Assembly: GCA_028699365.1 (NCBI GenBank)
Contig: JAQVUQ010000181.1
Coordinates: 1-5,978 of the forward strand
DNA from: a bacterium
GTDB taxonomy: Bacteria > UBP13 > UBA5359
DNA length: 5,978 nucleotides
Reading direction: 5' to 3'
In this document: one piece after another, positions 1-5,016 of the stretch
Layout: every line of letters starts with the position of its first letter
Numbering within the stretch: the first letter of the stretch is position 1
Notes under the pieces: generated by a model
Told to the model about the DNA's origin: nothing
What the model saw: only the letters and a program-made list of their open reading frames with translations
Databases searched by the model: none
Translations under genes and position numbers: made by a program

Positions 1-286
1 TATCTTGCAGCGGATACTTAGCATCACCGACCGCCATCTTAGCCGCAGCCACTGCGAACTGAGAAAAGCGCTTCAACCGCCTGGCTTTTTTTCCATCCAT
101 GAAGAGAGAGGGATCAAAGTCGTTTACTTGTCCGGCAATTTTTACCGGATAGGCTGCCGCATCGACATGCGTTAACTGACCGACACCCGATCTGCCTGCC
201 TTTAGGGCTTCCCAAAAGGCATCTTTACCCAAACCGTTAGGAGCAATTGCCCCTATTCCGGTTATAACGACTCTCCGCTTTTTCAT
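1..286 (-). CDS. Beta-ketoacyl-ACP synthase, FabF-like (N-terminal part, runs off the left edge)
   Basis: These enzymes condense an acyl-thioester with malonyl-ACP in the cytoplasm, in fatty-acid or polyketide-type chain elongation. I translated 95 codons from the ATG at 286. It opens MKKRRVVITGIGAIAPNG, the N-terminal beta strand and glycine turn of the KAS II/FabF thiolase fold. It continues with AFWEALKAGRSGVG (residues 23-36), then YPVKIAGQVNDFDPS (46-60) and RRLKRFSQFAVAAA (69-82), all typical of this family. The catalytic Cys-His-His triad lies off the window, so activity cannot be judged. The 'APNGLGKDAFW' opening resembles the accessory synthases of secondary pathways more than the usual housekeeping 'TPLG' form, so I give no fabF symbol. 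The start has AGAGG six bases upstream. It follows the methyltransferase stop by 26 bases, so the two are probably cotranscribed. Family assignment is secure; the pathway is unknown. Confidence 0.9.
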   Translation of the reverse strand, partial: MKKRRVVITGIGAIAPNGLGKDAFWEALKAGRSGVGQLTHVDAAAYPVKIAGQVNDFDPSLFMDGKKARRLKRFSQFAVAAAKMAVGDAKYPLQD

Positions 287-292
287 ACCATG

Positions 293-297
293 CCTCT
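293..297 (-). promoter_or_regulatory. Ribosome binding site of the FabF-like gene
   Basis: AGAGG on the minus strand, six bases before the ATG at 286. An earlier ATG at 291 (ATG GTA TGA) sits only one base from this site and terminates after two codons, overlapping the real start. The spacing favours the ATG at 286. Confidence 0.55.
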
Positions 298-312
298 GCA
301 TTGTTCATCGGA

Positions 313-1035
313 CTACCGCTTTACGGCTACTGCAAATAAATCGGTATCCATATATGCCTTTGATATCTTAACGGTTTCCAGCCCGTTATCGTCCAAGTCC
401 CGAAGCAAGGTCTGTTCAGTCCAAAGATGGTAGGATTTTCGTTTATACTTTCGACCGATAATCAGATTAAGCAGAACAACCCCGCTTAAGCAAGCCCCGA
501 TTCGCAAGAGACGGAACAGCCCCTTCTCTCTAACAATCTTTCGGGCAATCGTACTCATTTTGATCGCGCTGCAAGGCACGACAAGAAAAAGCGTTCCTCC
601 TGGACGCAGATGCGCACAAAGGTACGTCAGAGCAACCTGGGGAGCTTCAAGCGCATACAAGACATTGATGGAAAGAATAGCATCAAATTTATCGTTAAAC
701 GGCAAAGGCTGCTCCATATCAGCCTGGATAAGCCTTAGACGTTCCCCTGTATGCTTTCCGTTTTCAGCAGCAAAAGACAACATTGTCGGTGAAAAATCAA
801 TACCTGTTACAAAGTATCCTTCCGATGCCAGACTGATTGCATAAGAACCTGTTCCACAACCGGCATCAAGAACTCTTTCCCCCTGCTTGTGGCATCGATA
901 TAGTTCACCAATGACTTCCTCTTTAAGCTCTCTATACTCGTCAAAATAGCGTGGTAATGCCGTATAAAACCGTGCATATAGATTCCAGAAGAAATCTCTG
1001 CTTAGCAATAACCGGTTTTTATTACTCTTCTGCAT
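313..1035 (-). CDS. Class I SAM-dependent methyltransferase
   Basis: A 240-residue soluble enzyme predicted to transfer the methyl group of S-adenosylmethionine to an unidentified substrate. Motif I, VLDAGCGTG, is at residues 55-63. The acidic residue that binds the ribose hydroxyls is D80 in VTGIDFSP. QADMEQPLPF (104-113) and FDAILSINVLYAL (117-129) match motif II and its surroundings, and LRPGGTLFLV (143-152) is motif III. This is the small-molecule methyltransferase type (UbiE/methyltransf_11/25-like), not a DNA or rRNA enzyme. Residues 178-194 form an unusually hydrophobic stretch (RIGACLSGVVLLNLIIG) in the variable region, possibly a lipid-substrate lid or membrane contact. The ATG start has no Shine-Dalgarno within reach, and a 13-bp palindrome ends one base before it. 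It is followed 26 bases later by a FabF-like synthase, so it may modify an acyl or polyketide product; that is inference from context. Confidence 0.88.
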   Translation of the reverse strand: MQKSNKNRLLLSRDFFWNLYARFYTALPRYFDEYRELKEEVIGELYRCHKQGERVLDAGCGTGSYAISLASEGYFVTGIDFSPTMLSFAAENGKHTGERLRLIQADMEQPLPFNDKFDAILSINVLYALEAPQVALTYLCAHLRPGGTLFLVVPCSAIKMSTIARKIVREKGLFRLLRIGACLSGVVLLNLIIGRKYKRKSYHLWTEQTLLRDLDDNGLETVKISKAYMDTDLFAVAVKR

Positions 1036-1036
1036 C

Positions 1037-1049
1037 GTTATATCATAAC
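1037..1049 (-). promoter_or_regulatory. Perfect 5-3-5 palindrome and possible -10 box before the methyltransferase
   Basis: GTTAT-GAT-ATAAC, a perfect inverted repeat with a three-base centre, ends one base before the methyltransferase ATG at 1035. It contains TATGAT (1047-1042), five of six matches to the sigma-70/A -10 box. Transcription from it would start at about the A of the ATG, giving a leaderless mRNA, which fits the missing Shine-Dalgarno. No good -35 box is visible. It could be an operator, a promoter, or chance in an AT-rich gap. Confidence 0.3.
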
Positions 1050-1108
1050 ATAAATTCCGGCATTTTGGTTAAATTTCCTGGGACATCAACGGCTCTATCG
1101 TGAAAAGC

Positions 1109-2869
1109 TTACTTGATTGTATGAATCGGCAGAGTAAAACAGAAAGTATTTCCCACGCCCGCTTGGCTGCTTAGCCAGATATGACCTCCATGAGCTTCCA
1201 CAAGCCCTTTTGTTATATACAGCCCCAGCCCTAAGCCTTCTCTCCTGCCGGCGCCTTTAGCTCTGTAAAAACGCTCGAAGAGTAAAGGCTGCTCCTCTTC
1301 AGGGATGCCGGTTCCGTAATCACTAACTGATACCGTTAACATGTCATCGGTCTTTTCAGCCGATACTGTGACTTCCCCTTCCGAATACTTCAGACCGTTG
1401 GAAAGCAGATTCATCATTATCCTCTCGAGTCTGGCAGGATCGGCTTTTACATTGGGTAATCCATGAGGAATATACGCCTTCACTCTCTCCATATCCATCA
1501 CTGTACCGGCTTCTTCAAGAAGATTTATTACGAATTTTCGAAGATCCAGTGACTTGATATCCAACTTGAGTTGACCGGACGACAATCTGGCGGAATCGAC
1601 CAGATCCTGAATCATGGTATTCATAGAATGCGTATTTTTGATTATGGTAACGACACTTAAGCACACGTTATCATCAATTCCAGCCTCATCAATGAAACGC
1701 TGTAAAAGCTGAGCATGTCCCTGAATAAGAGTTAAAGGCGCTCTAAGATCATGGGAAATGGTATGTATATAGGACTCCCTTTCCTCCTCTTTGAAGCGAA
1801 TGTCCTCAGACATGGTATTGATGGTAGCGGCCAACTCCTCGATCTCTTCCGGTCCGCTGACCTGCACCCTTTCGGTATACCCCTTCAGCCCTATAGCCTG
1901 GCTGCTTTTCCTCAGAGCATTCAGAGGAACGGTGATCCTGCGGCTGATTCTGACGGCGAGTATAAAAGCTATAAAGGCAACTGTAAGAAGCAGAAGAAAA
2001 TTCCTGAACATCTCTCTGTATACAGGTGCCATCGCTTCCGATACGGGACGGCTTGCCTCGGCAACCCATTCCGTGCCGTTAACCGGCGTAATACCTACCA
2101 TTATATCCTTTCCGGTCAGAGCGGAGGCTATAATGCCGGTAGTCTCGGTACCGGCAAGAGCTCTTCTCAGCACCGCCTGAGACCCAGCCCAGTTCCTCTC
2201 CCGCCAGGACATATGAACCTCCGGATATCCATAAACAGCATATCCCCTTGAATCGATTACGGCAATGGCGCCTTGCTCAGGTCGATGCACTGTGAGAACC
2301 GATCTCAGACCGTCCGCTACTACAAGGGCCCGCATAACTCCGATCAACCTGCCGCTGTCACTGCGAACAGCTCTGGCTATGACAAAGGAGGGCATATCAC
2401 CCGTACGCGGCGTGAAGAGATCGCTGACAACATAAGACTTACCTTTAAGAATATTCTGAAAGTATGAACGGTCACTTATATCAAGCCCCGCCACGCCGGG
2501 CCGGCTGGAAACGGTAATTATTCCTTTTGTATTAATCCAGGCAAAATCCCTGAGGCCGGGATACTCCCCGGCGCTGCCGGCCATAACCCGGCGGATATAG
2601 CTCTCCGGAAGCGGCACAGGCGAAGCAAACATCACGGACAGAGCTTTCTCCTGCCGCAGGATATCGTTTACATAAGCGCTGAATGCTGCGGATATAGCTC
2701 TTGCCAGTTCAAGATTCGACTGTAATTCATCCGCCCGCCTGGCATCAAAACGATTGTAGTATATGACGGCCTGTAATATGATAACCGGAACAAGAATAGT
2801 GATCAGAAAAAGAACAAGAATACCACATACTGATGAGATATAATGCCTTAAACCGCCTCTTTTATCCAT
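1109..2869 (-). CDS. Membrane sensor histidine kinase with extracytoplasmic dCache-like domain (no partner regulator in view)
   Basis: A 586-residue two-component sensor kinase. TM1 is about residues 14-38 (CGILVLFLITILVPVIILQ and flanks) and TM2 about 289-307. The roughly 240 residues between them would lie outside the cytoplasmic membrane. They have the look of a double Cache/PAS-like sensor: WINTKGIITVSSRPG (111-125), then LDISDRSYFQNIL (129-141), a DRSYF-type motif common in such domains. The ligand cannot be told. A HAMP linker follows (about 305-360). The H box SHDLRAPL carries the predicted phosphoacceptor H373. ATP-binding motifs are complete: N box with N487 and N491 (NLLSNGLKYS), G1 DYGTGIP (517-523), F box FERFYR (531-536), and G2 GLGLGLYI (545-552). 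The protein should therefore be an active autokinase. There is no response regulator on either side. The start has only a weak AGGG 12 bases upstream. The gene follows a terminator, so it starts a new unit. Confidence 0.93.
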   Translation of the reverse strand: MDKRGGLRHYISSVCGILVLFLITILVPVIILQAVIYYNRFDARRADELQSNLELARAISAAFSAYVNDILRQEKALSVMFASPVPLPESYIRRVMAGSAGEYPGLRDFAWINTKGIITVSSRPGVAGLDISDRSYFQNILKGKSYVVSDLFTPRTGDMPSFVIARAVRSDSGRLIGVMRALVVADGLRSVLTVHRPEQGAIAVIDSRGYAVYGYPEVHMSWRERNWAGSQAVLRRALAGTETTGIIASALTGKDIMVGITPVNGTEWVAEASRPVSEAMAPVYREMFRNFLLLLTVAFIAFILAVRISRRITVPLNALRKSSQAIGLKGYTERVQVSGPEEIEELAATINTMSEDIRFKEEERESYIHTISHDLRAPLTLIQGHAQLLQRFIDEAGIDDNVCLSVVTIIKNTHSMNTMIQDLVDSARLSSGQLKLDIKSLDLRKFVINLLEEAGTVMDMERVKAYIPHGLPNVKADPARLERIMMNLLSNGLKYSEGEVTVSAEKTDDMLTVSVSDYGTGIPEEEQPLLFERFYRAKGAGRREGLGLGLYITKGLVEAHGGHIWLSSQAGVGNTFCFTLPIHTIK

Positions 2870-2975
2870 GACCGTTATATACCCTGATTATGGAGATTGA
2901 GCACGGCTTCAGCGAGATGTTGTAAAATTTTTAACAGCCGATGAAAAACTTACAACATGCATGAAGCTAAAACGC
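2870..2975. other. Intergenic region upstream of the histidine kinase
   Basis: 106 bases between the terminator and the kinase ATG. Besides the inverted repeat at 2917-2958 it holds a CATAAT box (2892-2887, five of six to the -10 consensus) without a recognisable -35. It also has TATATAAC (2881-2874) just before the ATG. The octamer ATATAACG here (2880-2873) is also found directly before the methyltransferase ATG. I see no small gene or RNA gene. Confidence 0.5.
2917..2958. promoter_or_regulatory. Inverted repeat (9-bp arms) in the kinase upstream region, operator candidate
   Basis: ATGTTGTAA (2917-2925) is repeated as its exact reverse complement TTACAACAT (2950-2958). Inside it, TTTTT (2928-2932) faces AAAAA (2944-2948) around an 11-base loop, so the dyad can form 9+5 bp with a small asymmetric internal loop. 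The arm centres are 33 bp apart, roughly three helical turns, so they lie on nearly the same DNA face. It lies between the tRNA terminator and the kinase ATG, where the kinase promoter should be. There is no T-run after the dyad on the minus strand, so it is not a typical intrinsic terminator. TTGTAA in the distal arm could act as a weak -35, with only a poor -10 (AAAAAT) 17 bases on. An operator is the best reading; the binding protein is unknown. Confidence 0.45.
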
Positions 2976-3004
2976 AAAAAGAGCCGGGGATTAACCCGGC
3001 TCTT
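2976..3004 (-). terminator. Strong intrinsic terminator after tRNA-Val
   Basis: On the minus strand AGAGCCGGG pairs with CCCGGCTCT around a short AT-rich loop, and the stem runs directly into TTTTT. The core GC-rich stem is gagccggg (2981-2988) with cccggctc (2995-3002). It begins 11 bases after the tRNA CCA end. It should end the tig-clpP-clpX-tRNA transcript and separate it from the kinase gene. The opposite strand lacks a good T tract, so it works mainly in this direction. Confidence 0.93.
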
Positions 3005-3015
3005 ATCTTATAAAG

Positions 3016-3091
3016 TGGTGGGCGGTACTGGAATTGAACCAGTGGCCTCTTGCGTGTCAAGCAAGCGATCTAACCCCTGAGCTAACCGCCC
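3016..3091 (-). tRNA. tRNA-Val(GAC), CCA encoded
   Basis: A 76-base cloverleaf. The acceptor stem GGGCGGT pairs with ACCGCCC, followed by discriminator A and a genomically encoded CCA. The anticodon arm is CTTGC-TTGACAC-GCAAG with anticodon GAC at positions 34-36, reading valine codons GUC and GUU. The T arm is ACTGG-TTCAATT-CCAGT. The D arm is GCTC-AGGGGTTA-GATC, in which the second pair is C11 opposite U24, a mismatch; the other three pairs are normal. The D loop keeps GG and the T loop begins TTC, so the elbow should form. The 5' end lies 13 bases after the clpX stop and no separate promoter is evident, so it is probably processed from the clpX transcript. An intrinsic terminator follows. 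Confidence 0.97.
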
Positions 3092-3099
3092 CTGTATTT

Positions 3100-3113
3100 A
3101 CGGCTTACGCCGT
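3100..3113 (-). other. Small GNRA-type hairpin across the clpX stop codon
   Basis: ACGGC-GTAA-GCCGT on the minus strand is a perfect 5-bp stem with a GUAA tetraloop of the stable GNRA class, and the loop contains the clpX TAA stop. It ends 8 bases before the tRNA 5' end. It has no U-run, so it is not an intrinsic terminator. It could influence RNase processing between clpX and the tRNA, or be a chance small hairpin. Confidence 0.35.
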
Positions 3114-4358
3114 CTCTTTATGCCCCTCTTTCGCCTTCATATCCTTGATATAGACGATCTCAGGATCCAGTCTTCTCTCTACGACCTCGGCAGTTACCCT
3201 GCACTGCATTATATCCTTCTGGGAGGGTATCTCATACATGATGTTGAGCATAACCTCTTCCAGTATCATCCTCAAGCCTCTGGCGCCTGTGCCGCGTGCC
3301 ATCGCCTGCTCTGCAATAGCCGCTACCGCCTCACCTGTAAACGTCAGTTCCACCTCGTCCAGAGAGAAGAACTTCTGATACTGCTTTAAAAGTGCATTCT
3401 TCGGCTCGGTCAGTATTCTTATCAAGGCACTCGTATCAAGCTGGTCCAGCGTGGCCACTACCGGCAGTCGGCCGATGAATTCCGGGATAAGTCCGAACTT
3501 CAACAGATCATCCGGCATTACCTTGGAAAGGATGCGCCCTATGGACCGCTCTTTCTTGCCCTCGATATGAGCCCTGAACCCGAGAGAATGATTGCTGACC
3601 CTGGAACTGATCATATCGTCCAGACCGTTGAAAGCACCACCGCAGATAAAGAGTATGTTCTGCGTGTTTATCTGCAGAAACTCCTGATGCGGATGCTTTC
3701 GTCCTCCCTGAGGAGGCACATTGGCAATCGTCCCTTCCAGTATCTTCAAGAGAGCCTGCTGCACGCCTTCACCGGAAACGTCACGCGTTATCGACGGATT
3801 ATCGGTCTTTTTGGCGATCTTGTCGATTTCATCTATGTAGATGATACCGCGTTCAGCCCTCTTGATGTCGAACTCGGCTGCCTGTATAAGCCGCAAGAGT
3901 ATATTTTCAACGTCCTCTCCTACATACCCGGCCTCCGTCAGCGAAGTTGCATCGGCTATGCAGAACGGCACATCTATTATCCTGGCCAGCGTCTGCGCCA
4001 ACAGCGTCTTGCCTGACCCGGTAGGCCCTATAAGCAGGATATTACTTTTCTGGAGCTCCACGTCATCGACCTTGGCTCCTACGTTTATCCTTTTATAGTG
4101 ATTATAAACGGCTACCGACAAAACCTTTTTGGCATTGTCCTGCCCTACCACATATTGGTTCAGTATATCGTATATCTCTTTGGGCTTCGGGATATCGGTA
4201 AGCTCCAACTCGGGACTCTCGATATCCTTGTAAACCTCTTCTTCTATAATCTCGTTACATAACCCTATACATTCATCGCATATATATACGCCCGGGCCGG
4301 CAACGAGCTTTTTCACCTGCTCTCTGTTCTTGCCACAGAAAGAGCATTTCAATTGCAT
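3105..4358 (-). CDS. clpX: ATP-dependent Clp protease ATP-binding subunit ClpX
   Basis: The hexameric AAA+ unfoldase that recognises tagged proteins, threads them through its pore and delivers them to ClpP in the cytoplasm. At 417 residues it is the usual family length. The N-terminal zinc-binding domain has C5, C8, C27 and C30. Walker A is GPTGSGKT (111-118), the pore-1 loop is GYVGED (144-149), and Walker B is IIYIDEID (172-179). The RKH pore-entry loop is at 220-222 (GGRKHPHQ). SLGFR (258-262) supplies the LGF form of the IGF-type loop that docks on ClpP. EFIGR gives arginine finger R297, and GARGLR gives sensor-2 R360. Nothing essential is missing. The ATG is well supported by GGAG eight bases upstream (4370-4367). 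It lies 54 bases after clpP and may have its own promoter there as well as readthrough from tig-clpP. The tRNA-Val gene follows 13 bases after its stop. Confidence 0.98.
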   Translation of the reverse strand: MQLKCSFCGKNREQVKKLVAGPGVYICDECIGLCNEIIEEEVYKDIESPELELTDIPKPKEIYDILNQYVVGQDNAKKVLSVAVYNHYKRINVGAKVDDVELQKSNILLIGPTGSGKTLLAQTLARIIDVPFCIADATSLTEAGYVGEDVENILLRLIQAAEFDIKRAERGIIYIDEIDKIAKKTDNPSITRDVSGEGVQQALLKILEGTIANVPPQGGRKHPHQEFLQINTQNILFICGGAFNGLDDMISSRVSNHSLGFRAHIEGKKERSIGRILSKVMPDDLLKFGLIPEFIGRLPVVATLDQLDTSALIRILTEPKNALLKQYQKFFSLDEVELTFTGEAVAAIAEQAMARGTGARGLRMILEEVMLNIMYEIPSQKDIMQCRVTAEVVERRLDPEIVYIKDMKAKEGHKETA

Positions 4359-4406
4359 CTTATCATCTCCATTAATTAGCCCGTAAACATGCTTTTCAGC
4401 AAAAAC

Positions 4407-4435
4407 ATTATACTATCTCTCGGCTCTGGTTGCAA
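4407..4435 (-). promoter_or_regulatory. Candidate sigma-70/A promoter for clpX, over the clpP 3' end
   Basis: On the minus strand TTGCAA (4435-4430) is followed by a 17-base spacer and a perfect TATAAT (4412-4407). The -10 begins immediately after the clpP TAG stop. The -10 is six of six, the spacing is optimal, and the -35 keeps TTG and the last A. The start would be near 4400, giving a leader of about 42 bases with the clpX GGAG in it. The leader also holds TGCT-GAAA-AGCA (4401-4390), a four-pair hairpin with a GNRA loop. This would let clpX be made separately from tig and clpP. Confidence 0.55.
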
Positions 4436-5003
4436 TCACCTTGTCAACAATGCCGTATGTCCTGGCATCTTCAGCCGACATAAAGAAATCTCTCTCCGTA
4501 TCCTTCTCTATTCTCTCCAACGGCTGCTTGGTATGTCTGACAAGGATATCGTTGAGTATGGCACGTACCCGCAGTATCTCCCTGGCCTGAATATCGATAT
4601 CCGTCGCCTGGCCTTGTGCTCCGCCCAGCGGCTGGTGGATCATAATGCGCGCATACGGCAGGGCAAAGCGTTTGCCGTCAGTGCCGGCCGCCAGAAGAAG
4701 TGCCGCCATGCTGGCAGCCTGTCCCATGCAGATCGTCGATACATCAGGTTTCACCAACTGCATGGCATCGTAAATAGCCATGCCGGCCGTGACCACGCCG
4801 CCGGGTGAGTTGATGTAAAAATCGATATCCTTGTCGGGATCTTCCTTCTCAAGGAACAAGAGTTGGGCAATAATAGTATTGGCTACATCATCGGTAATGG
4901 GCGTCCCTATGAAAATAATCCTGTCCTTAAGCAACCTGGAGTAGATGTCGTATGAACGCTCTCCCCTGGCTGTCTGCTCAACAACAATAGGAACTAATGC
5001 CAT
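4413..5003 (-). CDS. clpP: ATP-dependent Clp protease proteolytic subunit ClpP
   Basis: The serine peptidase that forms the double seven-membered barrel behind ClpX (and ClpA or ClpC where present), degrading unfolded substrates in the cytoplasm. At 196 residues it has the normal size with little or no propeptide. The catalytic triad is visible: S98 in GQAASMAA, H123 in RIMIHQP, and D172 in [23 protein letters not shown] (64-79) is the conserved glycine-rich strand that binds the substrate backbone and forms the oxyanion hole. The N-terminal [22 protein letters not shown] is the typical axial-loop and ClpX-contact region. The start is fixed by a perfect AGGAGG seven bases upstream (5016-5011). 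The ATG overlaps the tig stop codon by one base, so translation is probably coupled to trigger factor. clpX follows on the same strand. Confidence 0.98.
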   Translation of the reverse strand: MALVPIVVEQTARGERSYDIYSRLLKDRIIFIGTPITDDVANTIIAQLLFLEKEDPDKDIDFYINSPGGVVTAGMAIYDAMQLVKPDVSTICMGQAASMAALLLAAGTDGKRFALPYARIMIHQPLGGAQGQATDIDIQAREILRVRAILNDILVRHTKQPLERIEKDTERDFFMSAEDARTYGIVDKVIATRAER

Positions 5004-5016
5004 CAGGCTACCTCCT
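5001..5016 (-). promoter_or_regulatory. Shine-Dalgarno and stop-start overlap joining tig and clpP
   Basis: AGGAGG (5016-5011), a seven-base spacer holding the last tig codons, then TGATG, in which the tig TGA and clpP ATG share an A-to-G step with one base in common. This is the strongest ribosome binding site in the window. It implies coupled translation with efficient independent initiation of clpP. Confidence 0.9.

Noticed and set aside
287-312. Two-codon ORF ATG GTA TGA before the FabF-like gene as a regulatory upstream ORF
   Set aside because: Its ATG is one base from the ribosome binding site, too close for initiation, so it is probably incidental.
1751-2251. Plus-strand open frame of 166 codons inside the kinase gene
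   Set aside because: It is antisense to a gene with intact kinase motifs, has no domain resemblance and no ribosome binding site I can see.
2917-2958. The inverted repeat read as a terminator or as a PhoP-type box
   Set aside because: No U-run follows on the minus strand. The TTAACA and TTACAA elements are spaced too far apart (19 bases) for the usual 11-base PHO repeat.
3092-3160. A separate promoter for the tRNA within the clpX 3' end
   Set aside because: CATAAA and similar boxes are present but none has a -35 at proper spacing; I could not support it.
3567-4016. Plus-strand open frame of 149 codons opposite clpX, and similar ones at 4389-4808, 560-844 and 5379-5630
   Set aside because: All are antisense shadows of well-conserved genes; their translations show no family features.
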